33,087 nt of DNA, taken from an uncultured Aeromonadales bacterium (GTDB taxonomy: Bacteria > Pseudomonadota > Gammaproteobacteria > Enterobacterales > Succinivibrionaceae). Below are positions 24,325 to 32,629 of the stretch, piece after piece. Each line of letters begins with the position of its first letter. Position 1 is the first letter of the stretch. The DNA lies in NCBI GenBank assembly GCA_902776275.1, contig CACYPI010000024.1, positions 1 to 33,087 of the forward strand, written 5' to 3'. The notes beneath the pieces were generated by a model. It worked only from the letters and a program-made list of their open reading frames with translations, was not told where the DNA came from and ran no database searches. A program made the translations under genes and the position numbers.

Positions 24325-24352
24325 ATTCTAAATCAGGCCATAGCCGCGTCAA
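24325..24352 (-). promoter_or_regulatory. Predicted sigma-70 promoter of ilvBN copy 1
   Basis: On the minus strand TTGACG (24352-24347), a 16-nt spacer, then TAGAAT (24330-24325). It straddles the 3' end of the SUFU-domain gene, 49 bp before the ilvB start. The match is 5/6 and 5/6. No leader peptide rich in Val, Leu or Ile was found in the short leader. Confidence 0.6.
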
Positions 24353-25355
24353 CTCCGGCGCAGAAATCGGGCCTTGAGGCGTAAAAGGGCGTGAGCACGG
24401 CCTTGCGCGAGGAGAACACATTGAGAAGCTCCATCGCGCTGTGGCTTGCGCGGTAGCGGCACTCCATGGGCAGGAGCGGCACCACCTGGAAGTAGCGCAC
24501 GATGTCGCCGCCAGATAGCTTCAACTCCTGCGCGCCCCCGCCGTAGTCCCCAAGCGCCGTGAGCATCGCCCCGCAGAAGGCCGTGCCCTTTGCAAAGGGT
24601 CTGCCCTCGTCGACGAAGTAGCCAAAGCCGATGAAGTGGTCAGAGGAGATCACGTGCTCGATGAGCGAGAGCATCAGGAACACCTCCCAGTTGGCGTCCT
24701 TGTCGGCGCGGAAGTCGTAGTCGGAAGGCAATGGCAGGCACAGCTCGAGGCGCGAGTTCGCCCCGCGGTCGAAGCCCTCGGGCACCGGAAGCGCGCGCGC
24801 GGCAAGCCCAGAGGTCACGAGCAGGTTGTAGGGGTGCGCATCAGTAGGCGGCACCCTGAGCAACTTCACCTTGAAGCTCGTGGCAAGCGGCACGGCCTTG
24901 CCAAGCTCGGCCTCCACGTGGGAGGACAGCGCCTTTGCAAGCGCCCCGTCCGGGCCCTTGAACTCGCTTTCGATCATGGCCTGGCGGCAGGCCTCGGCCA
25001 TCGCGCGCACCTTTGAAAACAGGTTGTCAGGATCCTTTGCAGGCACCTTCCCGAGCGCCAGCTCGAAGCGGTTTAAGGCGTCCGGGATCATGCCCTGCTT
25101 GTAGAGCACGTAGCCCTTGTAAAAGAGCCAGCGGGCGTCGTTGCGCCCCTCGGCCGCCCACGAGTCGAGGCCGCGCGAAGCCTGACAGAGCAGCGCATAG
25201 CCGTCCTGGACGGCGTTCGAGGCGTTGATGCAGGCGCGGGCGTAGTCGAGCGTGAGTCCGTAGTCGGGCTCCTCCTGCTTCTCTATTAGCCTGATGATCC
25301 CGAAGTAGTTGCCCTTCTCGTTTAGAGAGGCTATCGCCGATGCGATGTCCTTCAT
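24333..25355 (-). CDS. Protein with helical N-terminus and SUFU-like domain
   Basis: 340 residues from ATG 25355, with AGGGAG upstream. The first about 130 residues are helical with TPR-like character (TLDYARACINASNAVQDGYA; WLFYKGYVLYKQGMIPDALN). The C-terminal about 190 residues resemble the Suppressor of Fused (SUFU) domain: PYNLLVTSGLAARALPVP, RLELCLPLPSDYDF, and IVRYFQVVPLLPMECRYR near the end. Bacterial SUFU-domain proteins are often linked to toxin immunity or peptide-binding roles, but no toxin gene is adjacent. It is placed between the two ilvBN pairs on the same strand. Domain assignment is by motif recall, not search. Confidence 0.65.
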   Translation of the reverse strand: MKDIASAIASLNEKGNYFGIIRLIEKQEEPDYGLTLDYARACINASNAVQDGYALLCQASRGLDSWAAEGRNDARWLFYKGYVLYKQGMIPDALNRFELALGKVPAKDPDNLFSKVRAMAEACRQAMIESEFKGPDGALAKALSSHVEAELGKAVPLATSFKVKLLRVPPTDAHPYNLLVTSGLAARALPVPEGFDRGANSRLELCLPLPSDYDFRADKDANWEVFLMLSLIEHVISSDHFIGFGYFVDEGRPFAKGTAFCGAMLTALGDYGGGAQELKLSGGDIVRYFQVVPLLPMECRYRASHSAMELLNVFSSRKAVLTPFYASRPDFCAGVDAAMA

Positions 25356-25377
25356 GGGTTCTCCCTATGCTTGAAAT

Positions 25378-25397
25378 CCCCGCCTCATGAGGCGGGG
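25378..25397 (-). terminator. Palindromic stem-loop between ilvN copy 2 and the SUFU gene
   Basis: A perfect 20-bp palindrome: CCCCGCCTCA (25378-25387) with its complement (25388-25397). On the minus strand it is followed by ATTTCAAG. It starts 6 bp after the ilvN stop, so it likely ends or attenuates the upstream ilvBN transcript. Confidence 0.65.
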
Positions 25398-25403
25398 ACG
25401 GGG

Positions 25404-25907
25404 TCAGACGCGCAGCGAGTGGTCGCCCCTGAAGATCCCGCACACGCCCGAGCGCACGGTCTCGATGACGTCCGCGGAGTCCTCGACCGCCTTTAGGAAG
25501 CGGTCGACGTCGGAGGAGGCGCCCACGTACTGGAGTATGTACTGCTCGGGGGTGACGTCCACGATCTCCGCCTTGAAGATGTCGCAGAGGTTCTTGAGCT
25601 CGGCGCGCACGCCGTGCCCGATGGCCTGCACCTTCAGGAAGAGGATCTCGCGCTCGACCACCCCGGAGCTGTCGTCCTCCTGGGCGTAGACGCGGATCAC
25701 GTTGACGAGCTTGTGCAGCTGCTTGGTGATGCGCCCAAGCTCCACCTTGTCGCTCTGGGTGAGGATGGTGATGCGGGTGACCGAGGGATCCTCGGTCGGG
25801 GCCGCGGTGATGTTCTCGATGTTGTAGCCGCGCTGGGAGAACAGCCCGACGACGCGAGAGAGCGCGCCGGTTTCGTTTTCAAGCAGGATTGAGATTATCT
25901 GGCGCAT
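25404..25907 (-). CDS. ilvH: Acetolactate synthase small (regulatory) subunit, copy 2
   Basis: 167 residues, the same length as copy 1. ACT domain MRQIISILLENETGALSRVVG and FSQRGYNIENITAAPTEDPS, then a second half with FKAEIVDVTPEQYILQYVG. It ends IFRGDHSLRV. It begins only 3 bp after the ilvB (copy 2) stop codon and is surely cotranscribed. The IlvH/IlvN naming is by family; feedback ligand residues were not compared in detail. Confidence 0.94.
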   Translation of the reverse strand: MRQIISILLENETGALSRVVGLFSQRGYNIENITAAPTEDPSVTRITILTQSDKVELGRITKQLHKLVNVIRVYAQEDDSSGVVEREILFLKVQAIGHGVRAELKNLCDIFKAEIVDVTPEQYILQYVGASSDVDRFLKAVEDSADVIETVRSGVCGIFRGDHSLRV

Positions 25908-25910
25908 GGA

Positions 25911-27620
25911 TCAGGCCTCCGACATGAACATGTCCGACATGCTGCCGCCGCCCTGCTGCATCGGCAGCACCTTGGCGTCGGTGTCGCAGCGGATGTCGGT
26001 GATGACGAGGCTGTCCTTCTTCGACAGCGCCGCATCGATTGCCGCATCGAGCTTTGAAGGATCGTCGACGTACTGGCCCTCGTGCCCGTAGGCCTTTGCC
26101 ACGGCCACGAAGTCGGGGTTGTCGTTGAGATCGGTCCAGCTGATGCGCCCGCGGTAGAACATCATCTGCCACTGGCGGACCATCCCCAGCGTGTGGTTGT
26201 CCAGGATGAAGATCTTGATGGGGATGTGGAACTGCCTGCAGGTCGAGAGCTCCTGGATGTTCATCTGGAACGAGCCGTCGCCAGTGACGAGGCACACGGG
26301 GCGGCTGCGCTGCCCCACCCAGGCGCCGATGGCCGCGGGGAAGCCGTAGCCCATGGTGCCAAGGCCGCCTGATGAGAGGAACGAGCGCGGGGTGTCGAAC
26401 TTGTAGTACTGCGCTACGAACATCTGGTGCTGGCCGACGTCGGTGACGATGATCGCGTCGCCGCCGGTGGCGCGGTAGAGCGACTCGATGACCTGCTGGG
26501 GCTTGATCACCTTGGGATCCTTGTCGTAGGCCAGGCACTTGGCGGCGCGCCACTTGGATATGTGGCCCCACCACTCGTCCATGGCCTTGGCGTTGCACGA
26601 GAGCTTCTGCTCCCCGGCGGAGTCAAGGAACTGCGAAAGCACGGTCTTGGCGTCGCCCACGATGGGGATGTCGGCCTCGACGGTCTTGGAGATGGAGGCC
26701 GGGTCGATGTCCACGTGGACTATCTTGGCGGCCGGGCAGAACTTCGGGACGCTGTTGGTCACGCGATCGTCAAAGCGCACGCCGACTGCGAGCACGAGAT
26801 CGGCCTTGTCCATGGCCATGTTGGCCTCGTAGGTGCCGTGCATGCCGAGCATGCCCAGGAACTGCGCATCCGATCCCGGGTAGGCGCCAAGCCCCATGAG
26901 GGTGGAGACCACCGGCAGGCGGAACATCCTGGCCAGCGCGCGCGCCTCCTCGGAGCCTTCCGATGAGATCACGCCGCCGCCTAACATCAGCACCGGGCGC
27001 TCGGCCTCGGCGAGCATCCTGGCGGCGCGGCGCACCTGGCCGCGGTGGCCCTGGGTGGTCGGGTTGTAGGAGCGCATCTTGACGGGCTCGGGCTCGGGGT
27101 ACTCGAATTTCACCGACGGGCGCACGCAGTCCTTGGGCACGTCGACCACGACCGGGCCCGGGCGGCCGGTGGAGGCCAGGTAGAAGGCCTGGCGCAGGTA
27201 CTTTGGAATGTCGGTGGCCTTCTGGCAGAGGTAGGAGTGCTTGACGATGGGCCTGGTGATGCCGATGGTGTCCACCTCCTGGAAAGCGTCCGAGCCGATG
27301 AGCGGGGTGCCGACCTGGCCGGTGATGACGACCATCGGGACGGAGTCCATGTAGGCGGTGGCAATCGAGGTCACGGTGTTGGTCGCGCCGGGGCCCGAGG
27401 TCACGAGGCAGACGCCGACCTTGCCGGTGGCGCGGGCATAGCCGTCCGCCTCATGGGCGACGCCCTGCTCGTGGCGCCCGAGCACATGGTGGATCTTCTT
27501 AGAGTCGTGCAGGGCGTCGTATATGTCGAGCACCGCCCCGCCCGGATAACCGAACAGGTACTCGACCCCCAAATCCTCAAGCGTGCGCACCAGCATCTGG
27601 GCGCCTGACATCATTGCCAT
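25911..27620 (-). CDS. ilvI: Acetolactate synthase large (catalytic) subunit, copy 2
   Basis: 569 residues from MAMMSGAQMLV, with GGAG 6 nt upstream of ATG 27620. All landmark residues are of the standard type: GYPGGAVLDIYDAL, catalytic E51 in GRHEQGVAHEADGYARA, GQVGTPLIGSDAFQEVD, the ThDP motif GDGSFQMNIQELSTCRQF, and Trp 484 in LGMVRQWQMMFY. It should therefore act on both pyruvate and 2-oxobutyrate, with the usual preference for the latter. It forms a pair with the ilvN-type gene at 25404. The 46-bp gap to the membrane methyltransferase gene upstream leaves no room for an ilv attenuator leader, so transcription may come from further upstream. Confidence 0.95.
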   Translation of the reverse strand: MAMMSGAQMLVRTLEDLGVEYLFGYPGGAVLDIYDALHDSKKIHHVLGRHEQGVAHEADGYARATGKVGVCLVTSGPGATNTVTSIATAYMDSVPMVVITGQVGTPLIGSDAFQEVDTIGITRPIVKHSYLCQKATDIPKYLRQAFYLASTGRPGPVVVDVPKDCVRPSVKFEYPEPEPVKMRSYNPTTQGHRGQVRRAARMLAEAERPVLMLGGGVISSEGSEEARALARMFRLPVVSTLMGLGAYPGSDAQFLGMLGMHGTYEANMAMDKADLVLAVGVRFDDRVTNSVPKFCPAAKIVHVDIDPASISKTVEADIPIVGDAKTVLSQFLDSAGEQKLSCNAKAMDEWWGHISKWRAAKCLAYDKDPKVIKPQQVIESLYRATGGDAIIVTDVGQHQMFVAQYYKFDTPRSFLSSGGLGTMGYGFPAAIGAWVGQRSRPVCLVTGDGSFQMNIQELSTCRQFHIPIKIFILDNHTLGMVRQWQMMFYRGRISWTDLNDNPDFVAVAKAYGHEGQYVDDPSKLDAAIDAALSKKDSLVITDIRCDTDAKVLPMQQGGGSMSDMFMSEA

Positions 27621-27666
27621 GGGAACTCCATCAAAAGCAAAAAAACATTTTTCCCTCGTCGGAGGA

Positions 27667-28188
27667 TCAGAATTTCTTCCTTCGGAGGCTAGGAAGGAAA
27701 CGCGGAACTTCCGCGCTCCAGGCGGCGTAGGACTCGGTAAAGTCCCGCCTGAGCCTGGGCTCGTCGAAATGCACGGCGCTTAGGTAGGCGAACGCCAGGG
27801 TGAGCGCCGGAACGGCCAGGCTGCTAAGGGAATTTATAGCACAGGCAAGGCCCAAATAGAACAGGAACAATCCCAAATGCATGGGGTTGCGGCAAAGCGC
27901 GTAGGGGCCGGTGGTCACGAGCGTGTCGGTGCGCCTTGAGAGTTTGACAGGCCCCATGTCGGCGGCCCCGCCGTGGCCGCGCGTTATGAGCTCATGGTTT
28001 GCCCAGACAACGAGGAAGGCCCCGAAGCCCGATGACATCGCGCCTATGCCAAGGCCTAGCCTGTCCGAGGGGAGGAAGCCCCCAGGGAAAAGACAGGCTA
28101 TGAGCAGCATGGCCGCAGGCCCTGCGATGAAGAAGAGCCCGTAGCCCAGGATCAGCGCGAGGATCTCATTTCTAGGAAGCCTTGCCAC
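27667..28188 (-). CDS. Isoprenylcysteine carboxyl methyltransferase-like membrane protein
   Basis: 173 residues from GTG 28188, placed 6 nt after an AGGAGG sequence; it overlaps the ydiJ stop by 17 bp. Several transmembrane segments are seen (ILALILGYGLFFIAGPAAML, GIGAMSSGFGAFLVVW, LGLFLFYLGLACAIN). The family signature TGPYALCRNPMHLGLFLF is present, with a C-terminal DEPRLRRDFTESYAAW and RFLPSL motif. These are typical of the ICMT/phospholipid methyltransferase superfamily, which uses S-adenosylmethionine at the membrane. The bacterial substrate is unknown. It is tightly coupled with ydiJ. Confidence 0.85.
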   Translation of the reverse strand: MARLPRNEILALILGYGLFFIAGPAAMLLIACLFPGGFLPSDRLGLGIGAMSSGFGAFLVVWANHELITRGHGGAADMGPVKLSRRTDTLVTTGPYALCRNPMHLGLFLFYLGLACAINSLSSLAVPALTLAFAYLSAVHFDEPRLRRDFTESYAAWSAEVPRFLPSLRRKKF

Positions 28189-31100
28189 CTGAGGCCTCCT
28201 CCATAAGGCGCTCAAGCACCATCACAGGGTGCATGAGCGGCCGGCCCTCCATGCGCTCGACCTGCGAGCGGCAGGAGTAGCCGGTGGCCAGGCAGCGCTC
28301 CATCGGGCGCTCGTGCAAGCGCCACTTCCAGTTCTGCTCGTAGACGCGGCGGCTCTCCTCGAGGTTCCCGCTCATGTGCCCGTGCAATCCCGCCATGCCG
28401 CAGCAGGCGACCGGAACGGGGATGAGGGTGAGGCCGAAGGCGGCCATGACGGACTGCCAGTCCTGCACGGACTTGGGCAGCAGCGCCGCCTCGGTGCAGT
28501 GGCAGAAGAGGTACCAGGCGCCTGAGAACTCCTCGTTGCCCGAGGCCTTCTCAAGCGCTCCTGAGAGGGCGGAGAGCGCCTTCCTGGCGCGCTCAGTCGC
28601 GAGGGCGGTTGCCAGCCACTCCTCTGGCAGGAGCACGTTGAAGTCGCCGCGCGAGGGGCCAAGGAGGTCCTGGTACTCGTCGCGGTAGCAGATGGTGAGC
28701 GCCGGATCGTAGCCCATGAGCGCCATGCCGGCGTTGGAGAGCGCCTGGAGGCGCCCTGCCTGCCTTGAGGCGTAGCGCACGAACATGCGCCTGGCCCCGC
28801 GCACCGACATGAGCTTGCCGTTCACATAGGGCTTGAGGATCCCCGCCGAGAAGCCAAGGCTCCTTGCAAGGCGCGCCAGGGCGATGAGGCCGTGCGCCTC
28901 GTAGGCTGCGGTGAAGGGATCGGCGACCACGACGACGTCCGGCCTTGCGCGCAGCGCCGCGCGCGCCGAGAGCAGCGGGATGGCGTTCTCGTCGCACAGG
29001 GACTTCAGGCTCCGCTCCTCAAAAGGCGGCAGATCCTCAAGCGAAAACAGCGCGCGCATGAGGAACTTGCCTGCTCTTGACTTGAGCGCGAGGTTCGAGA
29101 GCCTGGGGAGCTTGGCGCCAAGGGGGATGAGCCATTCGGCGTTGAGTGTCAAAAGATCCATGCTCGGGCGCAGATAGCGGGAGTAGTACATGGAGATGAA
29201 GCGCGAGTTGAGATCGGCAGCGTTCACATGGGTCGGGCAGATCCCCTTGCAGGACTTGCAGGCAAGGCAGGTGCGGATCTTCTCCAGGATCTCCGCGCTG
29301 TAGTCGCCCTTTTGCCTGAACAGCGTGTTGAAGAGCCTTGCGGGGAAGCTCAATAGTGAGGAGCCTGCCAGCGCCGAGGCCTCCTCGGCCATCGGCGAGA
29401 AGCCCCTCTCGTTCAAGATCCCGATCCAGTCGCGCATGAGCTCGCTGTAGCCCTTGGGCGAGCGGGCGCGATCCTTGGTGCAGCGGTAGCTTGGGCACAT
29501 CAGCGCGGCGGTCGAGTAGCTGAAGCACTGGCCGTTGCCGTTGCAGGCGAAGGCGCCGCGGAAGCCGTCGCGCACAAAGAGCGGGACCTTGCGATCGAGA
29601 TCGCCGCGCATGAGCGAATCGATGGCCACAAGATGGTCCTTCTCGTTATGCAGCGGCACGCAGATCTTGCCGGGGTTCAAGACATTGGCAGGGTCGAAGA
29701 TCTCCTTGACCTCGCGCGCCGCCGGGTAGAGCTCCCCGAAGTACTTGGGCCCGAAGACGCTGCGGTAGCCGCGCCCGTGCTCGCCCCACATCTGCCCGCC
29801 GTATTTCCCCACGAGATCGGAGACCGCCTCCGAGATCTCCACGAGCTTGCGGCGATCCTCGTCCGTGGTGAGGTCGAGCGCCGGGCGCACGTGCATGAGC
29901 CCGGTGTCGACGTGCCCGAACATCCCGTAGGGCACGCCCTTGGAGTCGAGCAGCGCGCGGAACTCCACGATGTAGTCCGCAAGGTTCTCAGGCGGGACGA
30001 CCGTGTCCTCGGTGAAGGCCACGAGCTTGCGCCTGCCTGCGGCGTTGGCCAGGAGCCCCACGGACTTCTTGCGCATGCCGTAGACCGCGGCGATGCCCTG
30101 CGCCGTCTGAACGAGCTGCGCGCCCAGGATCCCGCCGTCGCGGGTCCTGGCGCGCTCCTCAAGCCCTTTGAAGAGCGCGGCGGCCTTCTCCTGCTCGGCG
30201 GCCTTGTCATAGCCTGAGAACTCGACGATGTTGATGCCCGAGATCTCCTCGCCCGGAACCTCCTTGATGTAGTCCTTGACGCTCAGCCAAACCGAGTCCT
30301 GCCTGGCCAGGTCCAGCACCTTGGAGTCCACGGTCTCCACCGAGAGCGCGCCTGCGGCGATGAGATCGCGCGCGTTGCGCAGCGCGGCGACGAAGTTCTC
30401 GTACTTGACGACGATGAGCTCGCGGAAGGTGGGAAGCTTGGTGAGGTCCAGGAGCACCTCGGAGATGGCGCACAGCGTGCCCTCGGCCCCGCAGACGATG
30501 CGCGCGAGGTTCACGGTGCCGCTCTTGGGATCATAGGCGTGGATGAAGTCGTAGCCGGTCATGAAGCGGTTGAGCTTCGGGAAGATCTCATCGGCCTTAT
30601 CGTGGACGCGCTTTAAAAGCGGCACCATCCTGCGGTAGATCTCGCCCTCAAGGCCTTCCCTAGCCATGCGCTCCTCAAGATCCTTGCCTGACACCGGCTC
30701 AAAGAGCGCGCTGCTGCCGTCCAGGAGCACCGCCCTCACCGCCTTGACGTGGGTCGAGGTGCGGCCGTACTTGAGCGAGCCCTGCCCTGCCGCGTCGTCG
30801 CTCACCATGCCGCCCACGGTGGCGCGGGAGGAGGTGGAGAGCTCAGGCGAGAAGAACAGCCCCTGCTTCTTCACCATCTCGTTGAGCTCGTCCTTGATGA
30901 CACCGGGCTGCACCCAGATCTCGCGCCTCCTGGGGTCAAAGCCCCGCGTGCCCTTCATGTGGCGCGAGCAGTCGATGATCACGCCTGAGCTTAACGACTG
31001 GCCGTTCGTGCCGGTGCCGCCGCCGCGCACCGAGATGACGAGGCTCTTGAACTCGTCGCGATCGCGCACGCGCAGCGCGGCCTTGAGATCGTCCTCGTCC

Positions 31101-31276
31101 TTGGGGAAGACCACCGCCTGGGGCATGCACTGGTAGACCGAGTTGTCGGTCGCGCACAACAGCCTTCCCGGGCGGGTCGCGTCAAGATCGCCCTTGAAGC
31201 CCTCCTGCCTTAAGGCCTCAAGGTATTTCGAGCACAGTGCGCTGCACGGTTCAAGGCTGCTGATGCGGGGGATCAT
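28172..31276 (-). CDS. ydiJ: FAD- and Fe-S-binding D-2-hydroxyglutarate dehydrogenase, YdiJ type
   Basis: 1034 residues. Closely follows the E. coli YdiJ layout. An N-terminal FAD-binding (PCMH-type) domain has SVRGGGTGTNGQSLSSGVIIDCSRH (two parts) and STSSRATVGGMVSDDAAGQGS. A FAD-oxidase C-terminal domain has EFRALLDSKGVPYGMFGHVD and LWGEHG-like MWGEHGRGYRSVF. Next come NPGKIC, CNGNGQC, a 4Fe-4S ferredoxin-type site CLACKSCKGICPTHV, and a CCG-type domain with CCGMAGLHGH and LATGYSCRSQVERMEG. YdiJ oxidises D-2-hydroxyglutarate to 2-oxoglutarate. D-2-hydroxyglutarate is a by-product of SerA-type dehydrogenases. The start has GGAG about 9 nt upstream, inside a hairpin. Confidence 0.94.
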   Translation of the reverse strand: MIPRISSLEPCSALCSKYLEALRQEGFKGDLDATRPGRLLCATDNSVYQCMPQAVVFPKDEDDLKAALRVRDRDEFKSLVISVRGGGTGTNGQSLSSGVIIDCSRHMKGTRGFDPRRREIWVQPGVIKDELNEMVKKQGLFFSPELSTSSRATVGGMVSDDAAGQGSLKYGRTSTHVKAVRAVLLDGSSALFEPVSGKDLEERMAREGLEGEIYRRMVPLLKRVHDKADEIFPKLNRFMTGYDFIHAYDPKSGTVNLARIVCGAEGTLCAISEVLLDLTKLPTFRELIVVKYENFVAALRNARDLIAAGALSVETVDSKVLDLARQDSVWLSVKDYIKEVPGEEISGINIVEFSGYDKAAEQEKAAALFKGLEERARTRDGGILGAQLVQTAQGIAAVYGMRKKSVGLLANAAGRRKLVAFTEDTVVPPENLADYIVEFRALLDSKGVPYGMFGHVDTGLMHVRPALDLTTDEDRRKLVEISEAVSDLVGKYGGQMWGEHGRGYRSVFGPKYFGELYPAAREVKEIFDPANVLNPGKICVPLHNEKDHLVAIDSLMRGDLDRKVPLFVRDGFRGAFACNGNGQCFSYSTAALMCPSYRCTKDRARSPKGYSELMRDWIGILNERGFSPMAEEASALAGSSLLSFPARLFNTLFRQKGDYSAEILEKIRTCLACKSCKGICPTHVNAADLNSRFISMYYSRYLRPSMDLLTLNAEWLIPLGAKLPRLSNLALKSRAGKFLMRALFSLEDLPPFEERSLKSLCDENAIPLLSARAALRARPDVVVVADPFTAAYEAHGLIALARLARSLGFSAGILKPYVNGKLMSVRGARRMFVRYASRQAGRLQALSNAGMALMGYDPALTICYRDEYQDLLGPSRGDFNVLLPEEWLATALATERARKALSALSGALEKASGNEEFSGAWYLFCHCTEAALLPKSVQDWQSVMAAFGLTLIPVPVACCGMAGLHGHMSGNLEESRRVYEQNWKWRLHERPMERCLATGYSCRSQVERMEGRPLMHPVMVLERLMEEASGGKAS

Positions 31277-31283
31277 TTAGAAA

Positions 31284-31313
31284 ACTCCATTTGCTGAAAA
31301 GACGGCATGGAGT
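31284..31313 (-). promoter_or_regulatory. Inverted repeat covering the ydiJ ribosome-binding site
   Basis: ACTCCAT and ATGGAGT arms (31284-31290 and 31307-31313) form a 7-bp perfect stem in the ydiJ leader. The GGAG of the ribosome site (minus strand, in AATGGAGTTTTC) is part of the stem. Folding would sequester it, hinting at translational control. Confidence 0.45.
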
Positions 31314-31525
31314 GGATCTTAGGCGCAAAAGGGCCCGCGGGGAAATCCCTTATTCCCTGCCCTGCTTTTGCACCTCAGGCAGGACGCCGCGGCAAGGCCT
31401 GCCAGGAGTTGACTGAAAACAAACTGGGACAAGCCCATGCTGCAGAAGGTGCCGCGCAGTACGGAACAGGAAAAGAAGGATGGCAGGCAGGAAGAAGCGG
31501 ATGCGGGAGGTGGAATTTGAAGGGA

Positions 31526-31583
31526 TCCCGCTTAAGGCGGGAACCCCATGTCCTTGGCGCGGCGCCGCGCCCAAGGCTTTTTT
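31526..31583 (+). terminator. Plus-strand double hairpin with T6 in the gap before ydiJ
   Basis: A small stem TCCCGC/GCGGGA (31526-31542) precedes a longer stem CCTTGG...CCAAGG (31552-31557 and 31571-31576, with CGCGGC/GCCGCG inside). Six Ts follow (31578-31583). The T run is on the plus strand, but no plus-strand gene is evident in 31277-31551. It may end an unannotated RNA, or the stem alone may serve the minus-strand regulator gene whose stop codon abuts it. Confidence 0.55.
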
Positions 31584-32629
31584 CAGACCGCGAAGGGACG
31601 GACGAAGCGCAAGAGCGCCTTGCCCTGGACGCGGCCTTCTGATCTAAGGCGGCCGGCGATGATCCCGGGATCCACGCCCTGCTCCCTGGCAAAGGCTTCA
31701 ACCGCCTCCTCTGAGAAATCGCCCTTTCTTGCAAAGGCCATGAAGTCAGCAGGCGGTACAAGCTGGCCGTGCGCGAACTCGAGGGCCGGGCACGGGTTGC
31801 CGTAGGCTGTGCCGTCGGCGTCGAAGTCGCCTGATGAGATGCGCCCTGCCTCGAAGAAGAACCTCAGGCTGAAATCGTAGGCCGTCCCGAAGCTGCCTGA
31901 CATCGCGATCACCACGGTGTTCCCCGCCGGGAAGGAGGCTGCGGCGATCCCTGCCTCAGGGAGGCAGGGCATGACGATGAGCGCTGCGCCCAGGGAGTTG
32001 AGCGCCTCGGAGAGGCGGCCCAGGTCCGGCCTTGCGGTGCAGGCGATCTTGCGCAGGGAGCTTAAGCTCTGGCGGAACTTGCCCGGGTTGTACCTTGCAA
32101 GCTTCTGCTTGCGCGCCTCGATCCTCGCCTGCTGGCACCAGGCCAGGCGCATCATCCCCACCTTGCCCTGCGCCTTGTCGCGGCTTAGGCAGGAGACGTT
32201 CGTGAACTTGAGGGTGTTGATGACCATCAGGCTTGACACCTCGAAGAAGCGGCGCAGGTTCATGATCCGCTCCGTGCGATCGTCGGTCCTGGGGACCCAG
32301 CCGAGCCTTGAGAGCAGCGGATAGTCGAGCTTGCACGCGATCGGGCCGTCCTCCTCGATCCCGCTCTCATACTCCCGCTTGAGCAAGGAGGAACGGTAGA
32401 GGCTCTCCATCATGAGCCACGACTCGGCGCCCACGCCGAAGACCATTTCGAGCTTCTTTGCAGACTGCGGGGTGAGCGGCACCTTGCCCTGCACGAGCAT
32501 GCAGATGTTCTTCTCGCTCGCGCCCGTCCTCGCCGCAAGCTCCTTCTGGGTCATCCTGAACGATTCGAGGCACTCCTTGATCCTCACCCCCGGCGCGGCG
32601 GCGGTCGCATCGCCAGTGCTTCTCTTCAT
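31583..32629 (-). CDS. XRE-family HTH protein with degenerate ImmA/IrrE metallopeptidase-like domain
   Basis: 348 residues from ATG 32629, which has GGAGG 6 nt upstream. An XRE/HigA-type helix-turn-helix is near residues 13-70 (FRMTQKELAARTGASEKNIC; LTPQSAKKLEMVFGVGAESW). The C-terminal part follows the layout of HTH-ImmA/IrrE proteins: YDFSLRFFFEAGRISSGDFD is where FHELGHILLHG normally lies, then LVPPADFMAF and GVDPGIIAGRLRSEG. Both zinc His residues are missing (F259-E-A-G-R263) and so is the EAN-type third ligand. Protease activity is therefore unlikely, and a DNA-binding regulator or antitoxin-like role is more probable. No toxin gene is adjacent. Confidence 0.8.
   Translation of the reverse strand: MKRSTGDATAAAPGVRIKECLESFRMTQKELAARTGASEKNICMLVQGKVPLTPQSAKKLEMVFGVGAESWLMMESLYRSSLLKREYESGIEEDGPIACKLDYPLLSRLGWVPRTDDRTERIMNLRRFFEVSSLMVINTLKFTNVSCLSRDKAQGKVGMMRLAWCQQARIEARKQKLARYNPGKFRQSLSSLRKIACTARPDLGRLSEALNSLGAALIVMPCLPEAGIAAASFPAGNTVVIAMSGSFGTAYDFSLRFFFEAGRISSGDFDADGTAYGNPCPALEFAHGQLVPPADFMAFARKGDFSEEAVEAFAREQGVDPGIIAGRLRSEGRVQGKALLRFVRPFAV

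Noticed and set aside
27621..27666. Possible ilv leader peptide or T-box/attenuator before ilvB copy 2
   Set aside because: The gap is only 46 bp and contains neither a run of Val/Leu/Ile codons nor paired terminator/antiterminator stems.
31307..31642. Plus-strand frame of 111 codons upstream of ydiJ
   Set aside because: It crosses a terminator-like hairpin and enters the regulator gene on the other strand; composition is low-complexity.
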